64,000 nt of DNA from UBA1014 sp964344035 (GCA_964344035.1 CAYFLK010000007.1:1-64000), one strand, 5' to 3'. Numbered from the stretch's first letter, positions 45,512 through 54,707 are shown. Notes: generated from the sequence alone by a model not told the origin. Numbers and translations are program-made.

Positions 45512-45595
45512 ATGGATTGGGAATTACTGGGATTGATTATCGGCTGGCTGATCCTGCAGTGGTGGGTCCTCCCCAAAATGGGCGTATCCTCCTGA
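45512..45595 (+). CDS. 27-residue membrane microprotein after the TauE/DUF1634 pair
   Basis: ATG 45512 to TGA 45595 encodes 27 residues with one Trp-rich hydrophobic helix (LLGLIIGWLILQWWVLPKM). AGGTAA lies about 6 bases upstream. It follows the DUF1634 gene by 52 bases on the same strand, so it may be a small subunit of the exporter. Such short frames can arise by chance, but the composition is typical of single-span microproteins. No homologue known to me. Confidence 0.4.
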   Translation: MDWELLGLIIGWLILQWWVLPKMGVSS

Positions 45596-45722
45596 AGTGC
45601 GCCCTCAACGCGTCGCGGGACGACGCAATGTTCGCTTGAATCCGTTAAGGAAGAGGAAACCCACTGAGTAAGATTCGCTCTGAAAGACCATCATGCTTTA
45701 TATGGAGTTCAACTGCCACAAA

Positions 45723-46124
45723 CTAAGCTTGAGTTCCGTTCAACCTAAACAGCAGTTCCTCCTTGCTTGGATCGTCGAACTTTAATTGAGTCATCACTTC
45801 CTGCAGGCTTTTCAGTAACATCTGCTGCTGTTCAGTGGTGAATTCCATCTCATCAAAAAATTCCTTGCGTGTAGGGTAGTTGCAAGGACCGGAGGCTTCG
45901 TGACACAGCCATTCGGCAAGCCGTTGACGGAAGATGCGCGCAGTTTCAGGAATAAGCATTTTCTCGATCTCAGGCTCCCGGCTGACCTGCAGGGCAATGG
46001 CGACAAAGGCTCTCTCTCCCCCCAATCGTTTGTATAGAATTTGAGGCGGCGCCTGTCTGGTGCACGCATGCAGCAAAATACCCACCACCGTCAAGATCCC
46101 CGCAATACTCCGCGTTATTTTCAT
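45723..46124 (-). CDS. group 1 truncated globin-like lipoprotein
   Basis: A 133-residue predicted lipoprotein (signal ending LLHAC) followed by a trHbN-like fold. LYKRLGGERAFVAIALQV matches the N-terminal globin helix region. RLAEWLCHEASGPCNYPTR corresponds to the family phrase around helix E. The proximal histidine region is not obvious (the segment after KEFFDEMEFTTEQQQMLL lacks a clear ligand), so haem binding is uncertain. It lies 12 bases downstream of the 610-residue gene on the same strand. Confidence 0.65.
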   Translation of the reverse strand: MKITRSIAGILTVVGILLHACTRQAPPQILYKRLGGERAFVAIALQVSREPEIEKMLIPETARIFRQRLAEWLCHEASGPCNYPTRKEFFDEMEFTTEQQQMLLKSLQEVMTQLKFDDPSKEELLFRLNGTQA

Positions 46125-46136
46125 CTTGTTTTTAAT

Positions 46137-47969
46137 TCACTCTGATAACGATTCCTGCCAGCGTCGATTGAATACTGTAAACAGGGTATCCCTGTAGAGG
46201 GGCAGTTTTTCAAGTCGTTTCTGCAGAGATTCGTTTTCCCCCAAGGGGGCAGACACTTGGTGCAGGATATACCGCAGCGTCGTCTGCGGGTTGGTGAAAT
46301 TGTAAAACAGAAATGACAAGGCGTCCTCCGCTCGTTTTTCATACAACAGCAGCAGGAGCCGGACAAGATGGAAATAATTGACTCCTTGATTTGTCTGCCG
46401 ATTGATGAAACGGTTGATGGAACGCATATACTGCTCTGCCGCAAAACCCTGTGGAAGCATGCTCCTGTGCTGAGGGTGAAGAAAAAATTCCCTTGTGAGC
46501 ATGGTGGAGATGAAATATGCCCATGCTTTTTGAAATGAATCGAATGGTAGAGGATTGCGCCCGGATTGATCTGCTGAACCCTCGCTGTAATCCACAAGTA
46601 TACCGATGGTGGTTTGCCATTGCCTCAATTCAGGGATCCTGAAACGGATTAAGGAAAGGAGTGATTTGAGTCTTTTTTCCGCGGATGTATTATGAAACGA
46701 AAGGGGGTCTTCCGTCATTATTTCTAATGCGTACAGAACCTGGTAGATTTTGGCATAGATCGAATTCGTGAAACGTTTTTCCATTTTGTAGATATTCTGC
46801 GCCCAGGATTTAAGGGGAGTGTCTGGTGGAAGCCACTTCACAAGCTTGAGCGGAAAGTGTTGCCGTTTCAGTTCCATTTCACGGGTTTGCGGCAGTTCGT
46901 TGATCAGGTAGGGCCGGGCTTTCCCATCTCTGCGCAGTTCCCGCATGCGTGAAATCAGGGACGCTTTCAAAACCGGAAGAAGCCCTGATTCCCCTCCGGC
47001 AGTCAATTGCTGATATATCCCCTCCGCAAACCCTGCCAGCGCCATTACTTCTTCCAGGCGATTGGCATAGGCACGCAGGAAGTGGAATGGACGCTCTTTT
47101 TCAAACCCCAGGTAGGCGTTATGTTCATTCGGTAGGATAATGTGGAATTGGGAATCCTGCTCCCAAATCGCGTTGATGGCTTCCCCGCAAATTGTCTCCG
47201 GGGACTGCCTGAAGCCCTCCCTGAATTCCCTGAAAAGCGCATGTATTGTTTCCCGATCCTCCCTGCTCAAGCCCTGTTTTTCCCATTGATTCCGCCATAC
47301 TTTGATGAGTTCTTTCTGCGCCTTCGCAGGATCATTCAGCGAGGTCAGGCCGCGCAGCCGGGCGTGTGTTTCACATACCGTCCGCCATTGCTGTGTAGGG
47401 AATTCGAGTGTGGCAAGCAGATCGAGGATTTCCGGGATTCCGGCAGTGATTTCTTCAAATCCCGCCGATTCCTGCTGGTAAAATTCAAGTGGAAGGATGC
47501 TTTCCTTAAAATGAATTTCGCCAAAAAGTTTTGAGAACAGCGTGCGTGTCAGGTTGATGCGAACTTCTCCGGAATTCAGGGAATCGGGCAGGATGACCGT
47601 CACCGTGTACACCTTAGAAGTGGGATTGTAGTCCAGCCGCGACGCAGGCAAGGAGATGTTGTCTGGAAGTTTGGATCCGCTCTGCGCTTCATATCTTTCC
47701 CGGTTAATGAACTGAACAGGATGATTGGCGTCCCGCAGACGTAGACCATAGCCTGCGGCGAATTCGAGTAGAGAGGAAACGAGTTTTTTCAGGTAGGTGG
47801 TGGTTTCCTCCCCCAGGCCGGGGGAGTAGTGCAAATGCCTTATTTCCAGCGTCGGAGAAAGGGCCGCTTGCTGACGGTCATGCTCGAGAATCCGGGCTTC
47901 GTCGATTTTGCGGTGTGTGGTTTTGAAACGCTCTTCAAAAAAAGTATCGTCATTTCCGGGAGACACCAT
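46137..47969 (-). CDS. 610-residue protein of unknown function
   Basis: A long, intact, largely alpha-helical cytoplasmic protein with no signal peptide or membrane helix that I can see, and no nucleotide-binding motif. It contains several regular stretches (TVTVILPDSLNSGEVRINL, FHIILPNEHNAYLGF, FHLVRLLLLLYEKRAED) but nothing I can assign. The globin-like lipoprotein follows it closely (12 bases), and the small gene at 48042 precedes it by 72 bases, suggesting a three-gene operon. Base composition matches its neighbours. The start at ATG 47969 has only a weak ribosome binding site. Confidence 0.7.
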   Translation of the reverse strand: MVSPGNDDTFFEERFKTTHRKIDEARILEHDRQQAALSPTLEIRHLHYSPGLGEETTTYLKKLVSSLLEFAAGYGLRLRDANHPVQFINRERYEAQSGSKLPDNISLPASRLDYNPTSKVYTVTVILPDSLNSGEVRINLTRTLFSKLFGEIHFKESILPLEFYQQESAGFEEITAGIPEILDLLATLEFPTQQWRTVCETHARLRGLTSLNDPAKAQKELIKVWRNQWEKQGLSREDRETIHALFREFREGFRQSPETICGEAINAIWEQDSQFHIILPNEHNAYLGFEKERPFHFLRAYANRLEEVMALAGFAEGIYQQLTAGGESGLLPVLKASLISRMRELRRDGKARPYLINELPQTREMELKRQHFPLKLVKWLPPDTPLKSWAQNIYKMEKRFTNSIYAKIYQVLYALEIMTEDPLSFHNTSAEKRLKSLLSLIRFRIPELRQWQTTIGILVDYSEGSADQSGRNPLPFDSFQKAWAYFISTMLTREFFLHPQHRSMLPQGFAAEQYMRSINRFINRQTNQGVNYFHLVRLLLLLYEKRAEDALSFLFYNFTNPQTTLRYILHQVSAPLGENESLQKRLEKLPLYRDTLFTVFNRRWQESLSE

Positions 47970-48041
47970 GACCCGTCTAATCCGGAGAGTTTCTTATACA
48001 TGCCGCGGAATGCAGTATGTTTCCCGGACATGTCTGAATCA

Positions 48042-48293
48042 TCAGTGCTTTCGTACCGATGCGATGTCTTCAGTCCACTCCCTTAATTTTCTGGGGCCTT
48101 CCAGGTGTGTCTTTAACTGCACCAGTTCACTGAACTGTTTTTCTTCAAGAGGAATATGGGGATATCTTCTTCTGAGATAACCCCAGAGATTCATGAAATT
48201 TTCTTCCTTTTCTACGGCCCGTTCTTTGTCCTGTTCCTCCTCGGCTTGCTGGTTTGAAAACTGAGGATAGAACACCTTGTTCATTACAATCAT
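48042..48293 (-). CDS. small acidic protein of unknown function
   Basis: About 83 residues, with a Glu/Gln-rich helical segment (QQAEEEQDKERAVEKEEN) followed by NLWGYLRRRYPHIPLEEKQF. ATGs are found at 48314, 48293 and 48284. AAGGA lies in the first codons of the longest frame, which favours 48293. It probably forms an operon with the 610-residue gene downstream. No family recognised. Confidence 0.5.
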   Translation of the reverse strand: MIVMNKVFYPQFSNQQAEEEQDKERAVEKEENFMNLWGYLRRRYPHIPLEEKQFSELVQLKTHLEGPRKLREWTEDIASVRKH

Positions 48294-48314
48294 TGTTAGA
48301 TCATGTCCTTGCAA

Positions 48315-48828
48315 GCTTTTTCAAATGACTTCCCGTTTGTGAAAGCAAACCCGGGTGTGAGCGGTTCTCTTCCGGAATTAACGGGAGGCAATCCATTCCC
48401 GAATCTTTTGCCGTGTTTCAGCAATAAACTCTATTTAAACCTGTAGCAAAAATGTTGCCTTGATCCTGCAACAGCGGAAAAAACCGCGCAGAATTTTTGA
48501 ATTGATCAATCAATCCACTGTTATTGCAGCACTTTATTTTTTATGCATGAATTCCAGATGTATATTCCGCAAATCATGTTAAGGGTGAGAAGCCGGTTTC
48601 CATGAGGTCGAATAACCTTTCTCCAGCAAACACCGGAGAGTTTTTCGCTGCCATGAATGTTATTTCATGATCATTGGATGTAATGTATGAAGTTGTTCTT
48701 GAAAAAAAATCGTTGTGCCATTACTCTCACTGCTAAAGTGGGGAAAACTGGGGAGATATCGCATCCAGTAAAGAGGCGGAGGGAAAAACTTGCTTTAAGC
48801 GGAACCGTATGAAAAATGAAAAGCAAAA
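48315..48828. other. 514-base gap before era, no gene seen
   Basis: Moderately AT-rich spacer between the divergent small acidic protein and era. I find no tRNA, no convincing hairpin with T-run and no supportable reading frame. A TTGAAA around 48709 could be a -35 element for era, but its -10 is poor. Confidence 0.5.
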
Positions 48829-49794
48829 ATGCACGGCACCTCGATGATGACGGATGAAAACGGGACCGCCGGTCTTTTGCCGTCGACTGAGCCTTTGCCG
48901 GCAAATGTTCGGTGCGGATTCATAGGTCTGATAGGGCGGCCGAATGTCGGCAAGTCCACATTGCTCAATCGGTTGATAGGCTGCGAGGTTTCCATCACTG
49001 CGTCTAAACCGCAGACCACCCGCAACCGGATTCTCGGCATCCGCACGAATGCTAATATTCAGATGGTCTTCATCGATACCCCGGGGATTCACTCTTCCGA
49101 AAAACTGCTGAACCGGAAGATGGTTGAATCCGCACTGCTGACACTGAAGGAAACAGACCTAAATCTCTGGCTGGTGGAACCAATTCGTGAGGGTGAGGAC
49201 ACGCTGCTTGCGGACGATGCTATGATTCTCAATCAATTTTCCGGCGCCCTCGGCAACACTTTGCTGGCGATCAACAAGACCGATCTTGCATCCCCTCTTC
49301 AGGTTTTAAAAACCATTGATGTATTCAGCAAAGCTGCCTCCTTTGAAGAAATAGTTCCCGTGTCAGCGTTGAAATCACACAACCTGGAGCATCTGCTGGA
49401 GACCATTGAACATCGTTTGCCGGAACACCCGTTTTATTTCGAACCGGGACAGGTCACTGATTCCTCCGAACGGTTCCTGGTTTCCGAACTGGTGCGGGAA
49501 CAGGTGTTCCGGCTCTTGCATCAGGAATTGCCCTATGCAACAGCGGTGCAGGTGGAACAGTTCGATTATGAGTCCAACTGCCTGCGTATCGGCTGCACCA
49601 TCTGTGTGGAACGGGATTCACAAAAAGGTATCCTTATTGGCAGGAAGGGGGCCATGCTTAAACAAATCGGTACGTCTGCAAGGAGGAAAATCGAACGACT
49701 TTTGGGTGGCAGAGTGTTTTTGGCACTGCATGTGAAAGTGTTGAAACATTGGACGCGAAAACCTCATCACCTGCATTCACTGGGATTTAATTAG
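48829..49794 (+). CDS. era: GTPase Era
   Basis: Ras-like GTPase with a KH domain that binds the 3' end of 16S rRNA during 30S maturation. The G motifs are GLIGRPNVGKST, the switch with KPQTTRNRILGI, FIDTPGIH and INKTDL. The C-terminal KH domain contains GILIGRKGAMLKQIG and LHVKVLKHW. At 321 residues it is slightly longer than E. coli Era because of an N-terminal extension of about 25 residues. ATGs at 48844 and 48847 are alternatives. Confidence 0.95.
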   Translation: MHGTSMMTDENGTAGLLPSTEPLPANVRCGFIGLIGRPNVGKSTLLNRLIGCEVSITASKPQTTRNRILGIRTNANIQMVFIDTPGIHSSEKLLNRKMVESALLTLKETDLNLWLVEPIREGEDTLLADDAMILNQFSGALGNTLLAINKTDLASPLQVLKTIDVFSKAASFEEIVPVSALKSHNLEHLLETIEHRLPEHPFYFEPGQVTDSSERFLVSELVREQVFRLLHQELPYATAVQVEQFDYESNCLRIGCTICVERDSQKGILIGRKGAMLKQIGTSARRKIERLLGGRVFLALHVKVLKHWTRKPHHLHSLGFN

Positions 49795-49845
49795 AACCGG
49801 ACTGGTACGAAGAACCAGTACTCGGGATTCCGAAAAAAATAAAAA

Positions 49846-51411
49846 ATGATAAAAAAAATTATTCTAGCGGTTCTTGTGCTGCTGCCGTCCGCCTGGATCT
49901 ATACTGTTTCCTGGCAATATGGTATGGGTCTATTCGTTTTGCTCATTTGCCTGGTCACCATGGGATCGTTGATCCGCGGTTCGGTACAGGTGGTGCGTGA
50001 ACCACGCGGAAGATCTTCTCAAAGCATTACGCATGAGGAACAGGACATCCCTCATTCACAAAACACTTCACAAAATGTGGGAGGAGTCAGCGGACTTGAC
50101 AGCTCTGTTTTTGAACGGTTCCATAACCAGCACAATGTAGGGGGAACGACAGCTTCCCGGGCTGCCCCCCAAGGTCCTTATCAATCCCCTGCTGATCCGG
50201 GATATGTTACTGAAAATAATAGGCCCGCGGCATTACAAACAGAAGAGAAAACGGCTTTTCTAGATGAATTGGAGGATACCGAACAGGTGCGAGTCTCGCT
50301 CAGTTCAGAAGCAAAAACTCCTCCTGAACCGGTTCAGAGGGAACAGGCGCGTGAACCAGTACGCAGACAATTTGAAGAAGAACCACTGGGAACAGGGTTT
50401 ATGAAAGGCGCGTCGTCCAGCAAACCCATTCCAGGAACAACGCCTTATCATCACCCATCACCCCCGGTAACTAAAACCATTGATAATCCTTCAGCAGCAA
50501 CCGGAAGTCGGCTTCAGCCGGGAAACTCTGTTGAAAACGCAATGCCGAACGATGAACTGGATAAGGCAATGGAAAACCTTTTTGAGGACGTGCGGATTCC
50601 TTTGAAAGCAGAACAGAGTCACCCTGATTCCGGCAGGCAGGAATCCGGACCTGCCGTGACTGAGAAGATCCCAATCCGGCCTCAACCTTCGCAGGATTTC
50701 ATGAATGAAGAAGACTTCAGTCAACTTTTCCAAAAACCCGGCCCGCTTGGAGAACATGCGGACGTGGCGGAGGGATTGTTGAAACTGGCTATTTCATCAG
50801 CCGAAGCAGGCAAGCAAGACGAGGCCCGCACTGGGTTGAATGAATACATGTCAATAATCGAACAAGTTGGTGAAAAACCCGATCCGGAAGCGCTACGACT
50901 GGAAAGGAACCTGAGGCTCCCGGAAATGAATGGTATGGAAGATGAAACCCATTCGAACCTTGTTGCCGAACAGGAACTTGCGGATTCGAGAATGCTGAAC
51001 GACCAGGGAGGGCAGACGGATTATGCCACCATCATAGATGAACTGGTAGGCGCGCTTGAGGAAAAACAGGCATTCGAAGAGGCCTTACCCCTGCTGCACG
51101 ATCTCCTCTCTTATAATCGCCAACAGTCCAATGCTGAAGGCATGGACCGGCTGTATCAACGGATTGAACGTGCATTGAAAGCCTTGGGAGATGAAGAACA
51201 ATTGATCCGCATGCTTGAGGAACACCTTGAGCTCAAAAAAGACCTGGGGGAAAAACAGGGAGAAAGCATGCTCCTGGAAGCACTCGGGACATCGTACGCA
51301 AATGCGGGTAACCTGGAAATGTCCCGCAGGTATCACCAGGAAAACCGGAAAATACAGGCGGAATTGAAAGAAAAATCAGCTGTATCGGCAGGAGAGCCGG
51401 CTCTTCAGTAA
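49846..51411 (+). CDS. membrane-anchored TPR protein
   Basis: A 521-residue protein. The first about 50 residues form two hydrophobic helices (IILAVLVLLPSAWIY and GLFVLLICLVTMGSLI). A long Pro/Gln/Ser-rich disordered linker (to about residue 270) follows. The C-terminal half contains TPR-like helical repeats (VAEGLLKLAISSAEAGKQDEARTGL; FEEALPLLHDLLSY; MLLEALGTSYANAGNLEMSRRYH). It is probably an inner-membrane protein-interaction scaffold facing the cytoplasm. There are no catalytic motifs. Confidence 0.75.
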   Translation: MIKKIILAVLVLLPSAWIYTVSWQYGMGLFVLLICLVTMGSLIRGSVQVVREPRGRSSQSITHEEQDIPHSQNTSQNVGGVSGLDSSVFERFHNQHNVGGTTASRAAPQGPYQSPADPGYVTENNRPAALQTEEKTAFLDELEDTEQVRVSLSSEAKTPPEPVQREQAREPVRRQFEEEPLGTGFMKGASSSKPIPGTTPYHHPSPPVTKTIDNPSAATGSRLQPGNSVENAMPNDELDKAMENLFEDVRIPLKAEQSHPDSGRQESGPAVTEKIPIRPQPSQDFMNEEDFSQLFQKPGPLGEHADVAEGLLKLAISSAEAGKQDEARTGLNEYMSIIEQVGEKPDPEALRLERNLRLPEMNGMEDETHSNLVAEQELADSRMLNDQGGQTDYATIIDELVGALEEKQAFEEALPLLHDLLSYNRQQSNAEGMDRLYQRIERALKALGDEEQLIRMLEEHLELKKDLGEKQGESMLLEALGTSYANAGNLEMSRRYHQENRKIQAELKEKSAVSAGEPALQ

Positions 51412-51791
51412 ATGCATCCTTGAGGAGTGGTCCCGGACAGGGAGTGCCCGTGGTTCAGGGCTTCAAATTGCAGTTCGACCAGTAATCGGCAACCTCTGGT
51501 CCGGCGCTCCCGGACAACATAAAATTCGCTGATCCTGGGAGAAGTTTCAGATTCAAGCCGGGCAAAGGCTTCGATCGCGTTGATCGAATGGGCTTCGGCA
51601 AGTCGCAGGTATCTAGGTTGCCGCGCGTTTCTCCAGCTATCGAAATAATTCATACTCCATCCCATCTGGTAGTCACCCTGCTGTAGCCGGGTTTTGAATG
51701 AAAGGGCCGGTAAATCAAGCTCTGACGAAGTGCAGCCGGTCCATAATAAGAGGAGAAACACAACGCTGAACAACGGTCTGGTTAATGGCAT
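51405..51791 (-). CDS. small putative lipoprotein
   Basis: A 128-residue exported protein with a lipobox (LLLLLWTGC) and no family that I recognise. The mature part contains NYFDSWRNARQPRYLRLAEA and two later cysteines. It converges on the TPR gene with a 7-base overlap. Confidence 0.6.
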   Translation of the reverse strand: MPLTRPLFSVVFLLLLWTGCTSSELDLPALSFKTRLQQGDYQMGWSMNYFDSWRNARQPRYLRLAEAHSINAIEAFARLESETSPRISEFYVVRERRTRGCRLLVELQFEALNHGHSLSGTTPQGCIY

Positions 51792-52013
51792 TTCACGGGA
51801 TCTGTTTCATGTGGCAGTACTCCGGTTTGTTCCCTGATGAACTGGGATTCTAAATCATCTATCGGCATATTCCGAAAAAACTTGACCGCGATTCAACCTC
51901 TCATGAAGACTTGTGAATCAGCAGCGGGAGACAATCAAAAGCGATGGTTTTGCCAGACATGACAACATCTTTGCGGCAAAGCCGGATGTACGGTTTGGGT
52001 TGATGGTTGTTTT

Positions 52014-52706
52014 GTGAAAGGGGCCGGACCTTGGGATGGGGACAGAGTTCTGGTGATCGGCGACGTCCATGGCTGCCTGGACGAACTCGAGGATCTGCTT
52101 GAGCTGGCCGGGTTTGAGCGTGACAGCGATCAGTTGATATTCCTCGGTGATCTGATTAACCGCGGTCCTGATTCTCTGGGGGTGCTGGAACTTGTGCATG
52201 AACTGGGTGCTGATTGTTTGCTGGGCAACCATGAACGAGGGTTTCTGCGGTTCCTGAAAAAAGGAGATAATCATCTTTCTGAGTTTGCATGGCTTAAACA
52301 GCAGATGGGAAAGAGGCTTCCCTTTTGGAAAAAATGGATGGAGGACCTGCCCCTTTTCATTCGTGTGGAAGGAGTTGAGCAAGACGGGTTAATCGTCGTC
52401 CATGCCGGTCTGGTCCCAGGACAACCCCCGGAACTTACCGATCAGGGCATACTGACCAACATCCGCGAATGGGATGGACCTGCTGGTGATGTAAATTTTT
52501 TGACTCCCACTCCTTGGTTTGAAAAATATCACGATCCGGTGATGGTGGTATTCGGCCACTGGGCGCAAAAAGGATTTGTTGCCCGAGACAATGTCATCGG
52601 ACTTGATACCGGTTGTGTGTGGGGTGGGAACCTGACTGCTTTCAGCATGCCGGACCGTACCCTTTTTCAGGTCCCCGCAAGGGCGGTCTATTTTCGGGAT
52701 CCTTAG
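52014..52706 (+). CDS. metallophosphoesterase, ApaH/PrpE-like
   Basis: A 230-residue calcineurin-like phosphoesterase. Its motifs run in the PPP-family order: VIGDVHGCLDELEDLL, IFLGDLINRGPDSLGVL, CLLGNHERGFLRFL, VVHAGLVPGQPP and VFGHWAQKG. This matches symmetrical diadenosine tetraphosphatase (ApaH), which breaks Ap4A into two ADP. The length is shorter than E. coli ApaH, so a related protein phosphatase is possible. The start is GTG at 52014 without an obvious Shine-Dalgarno. Confidence 0.85.
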   Translation: MKGAGPWDGDRVLVIGDVHGCLDELEDLLELAGFERDSDQLIFLGDLINRGPDSLGVLELVHELGADCLLGNHERGFLRFLKKGDNHLSEFAWLKQQMGKRLPFWKKWMEDLPLFIRVEGVEQDGLIVVHAGLVPGQPPELTDQGILTNIREWDGPAGDVNFLTPTPWFEKYHDPVMVVFGHWAQKGFVARDNVIGLDTGCVWGGNLTAFSMPDRTLFQVPARAVYFRDP

Positions 52707-52796
52707 GAATCCCGTGAAATTTGGCTTGGGAATTGCTGGCAACAGAGGACAAGGGAGTGAAACAGGCCCTGTTAATTGAATGACTTTCGCGTTTTT

Positions 52797-53741
52797 ATGC
52801 AGCTTAAGCAAATCTGGGCCATTGGTGGAGGTAAAGGCGGGGTAGGCAAGAGCTTCGTTGCCGGCAATCTGGGTATACTGCTGGCAAAAAAGGGGCACAG
52901 AGTCATTCTTGCGGACCTTGACCTGGGCGGAGCAAATCTGCATACCTGGCTGGGCGTCAATTCCCCTGAAAGGGGGGTTTCGGAATTTGTGGTGCGCAAC
53001 GTGGAGCAGATCGAGGATCTGCTGATTCCCACGGAAATCCCTAAACTCCGCCTGATCAGCGGGGCCCGGGACGGAGTTGAAATCGCAAATCTCAAGCATA
53101 CCCAGAAAATCCGCTTCCTGATGGCCCTCAAACGCCTGGATGCGGAATATATTGTCATGGACCTCGGGGCTGGTACTGCATACAACACCGTTGATTTTTT
53201 CCTCCTTGCCGACAAGCAACTGCTGCTGGTAATGCCTGAACCGACTTCGATCGAAAACGCCTACCGTTTCCTGAAAAACTCCTTCTACCGCAAACTCCGT
53301 CATACCAGTGCCTCTTACGGACTTCGACCGGTAGTTGAGCAGATGCTGAAGACAAACAATTCATTCGGTATCAAAACCCCCAAGGACCTCATTCAATACC
53401 TGCGTCAAATGGGAGGGAACGCGGCGATATTCGTGGAGGAGCAGCTTCGGAATTTTCAGCCCATGTTGATTCTCAACCAGGTCCGCTCGAATAGCGACGT
53501 CCGTGTAGGCAAGGGCATGGAACAGGCGTGCAAAAAGTATTTCGGGTTGACGCTCCACTTCACCGGTCACCTTGTGCAGCATGAAATGGTGCGTGATTCC
53601 GTGCTGCGTCGGAAACCCTTAACCATCGACCAGCCAGACTGCCTGCTGTCAAAGCAACTGGAGACTGTGTCTGAAAATCTTTTACGCTCCGAATACACTT
53701 CTTCCGGGTTGACCCCGGCATATTCGAAACTGATTCCGTGA
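52797..53741 (+). CDS. MinD/FlhG-like P-loop ATPase
   Basis: ParA/MinD-superfamily ATPase of 314 residues. It has the deviant Walker A GGKGGVGKSFVAGNLG near the N-terminus, the LADLDLGGANLHTWLG motif and Walker B-like YIVMDLGAGTAYNTVDFF. The insertion around residue 170-215 resembles FlhG/MinD-like proteins that position flagella or other envelope structures. No flagellar genes or minC/minE are nearby. The next gene, a J-like/RodZ-type protein, starts 7 bases after its stop. A TTG start at 52776 would add 7 residues; ATG 52797 gives the normal N-terminus. Confidence 0.82.
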   Translation: MQLKQIWAIGGGKGGVGKSFVAGNLGILLAKKGHRVILADLDLGGANLHTWLGVNSPERGVSEFVVRNVEQIEDLLIPTEIPKLRLISGARDGVEIANLKHTQKIRFLMALKRLDAEYIVMDLGAGTAYNTVDFFLLADKQLLLVMPEPTSIENAYRFLKNSFYRKLRHTSASYGLRPVVEQMLKTNNSFGIKTPKDLIQYLRQMGGNAAIFVEEQLRNFQPMLILNQVRSNSDVRVGKGMEQACKKYFGLTLHFTGHLVQHEMVRDSVLRRKPLTIDQPDCLLSKQLETVSENLLRSEYTSSGLTPAYSKLIP

Positions 53742-53748
53742 GGAGCCC

Positions 53749-54594
53749 ATGTCCAACGTTCAGTTTCTGCAGACGGATAATTGCTACCAGCTTCTGGGTG
53801 TTCTCCAGTCTGCTTCACTTAATGAAATCAGGGATGCCTATGAAAGAAAGCTGGAAGAGGTCCATGAGGAATCCCTGGCAGCCTACTCCCTGTGCCCTGA
53901 GGATGTAAACGAGCAGCGATTGCTCAACCTCAGCCTGGCATTCATGAAGCTGGCTGACCCGGAAGCCCGGAGCCAGTATGACCGGGAGCTGAATGCATTG
54001 CGCAAGAAATCCGGACAGCCGCGCGTGAGAGGAGCATCTGCTTCAACAGGGGATTTTAGCGAGGGAACCTCGTGGTCTTCAAGGGACCGGAAGGTGGTCT
54101 ACCTGCGTCCCCGCAACCAGGGAGGAGGGTTCTCCACATCCTCTGGGGTGCAGATTCAGCCCGAACCGCTGGTTGCTGATTTAAATCAGAACCCTTCCGC
54201 CCTGCAGCGTAATACAGTCCAGGCATCGCTAGAAGAACTCACCAACCAGTCCGCGCAGATGAGGCAAAATGCATTCCGGCAGTTGGTGGAAAAGAATGAA
54301 AGGGCGGAGAAGAAACTGGAAAGCTATTACGAGAAGCAGGACACGGGAGATGCACAAGACCGGTACTGCGGCGGCGCCTTGAAAAAAATCAGGGAGTTAA
54401 AGGAAATCGACCTTGCGGATCTGGCAACGGTTACCTGTGTGCGCCAGATCTACCTGAAAGCCATCGAAAACGAGAATATCGACGTTTTTCCCTCCGGAAT
54501 TTATCTGAAAGGTTACCTTCAGTGTTATGCAAAAGCGCTGGACCTTCCGGTGGAAGAGGTGACGGAGCATTACATGCGGCGTTTCGATTTCTGA
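53749..54594 (+). CDS. degenerate J-domain and RodZ-type HTH fusion
   Basis: A 281-residue cytoplasmic protein. Residues about 8-85 follow the J-domain pattern (CYQLLGVLQSASLNEIRDAYERKL and LADPEARSQYDRELNAL) but lack the HPD triad, with VHEES in its place, so DnaK stimulation is unlikely. After a disordered linker, residues about 205-281 form an HTH_25 domain as in RodZ (LKKIRELKEIDLADLATVT, FPSGIYLKGYLQCYAKALDL). There is no membrane helix, unlike RodZ. Coupling to the MinD-like gene suggests a shared positioning role. GAGGAG lies about 7 bases before the ATG. Confidence 0.8.
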   Translation: MSNVQFLQTDNCYQLLGVLQSASLNEIRDAYERKLEEVHEESLAAYSLCPEDVNEQRLLNLSLAFMKLADPEARSQYDRELNALRKKSGQPRVRGASASTGDFSEGTSWSSRDRKVVYLRPRNQGGGFSTSSGVQIQPEPLVADLNQNPSALQRNTVQASLEELTNQSAQMRQNAFRQLVEKNERAEKKLESYYEKQDTGDAQDRYCGGALKKIRELKEIDLADLATVTCVRQIYLKAIENENIDVFPSGIYLKGYLQCYAKALDLPVEEVTEHYMRRFDF

Positions 54595-54690
54595 ATGACT
54601 GACGCCGTTTTAAGAAGTTTCCTTTCAACAAAGGGTAGGATGCACCAGTTCCGGTAGTCAATTGCGCGGTAAAGCCGGGAAGAATAAATG

Positions 54691-54707
54691 CGGGGCGGGA
54701 AACCCCG
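54691..54707 (-). terminator. possible terminator hairpin downstream of rnpB
   Basis: Read on the minus strand, CGGGG and CCCCG flank a 7-base loop and are followed by CATTTATTCTT. The stem overlaps the 3' side of P1, so it may form only in the precursor. The T-tract is weak. Confidence 0.3.
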
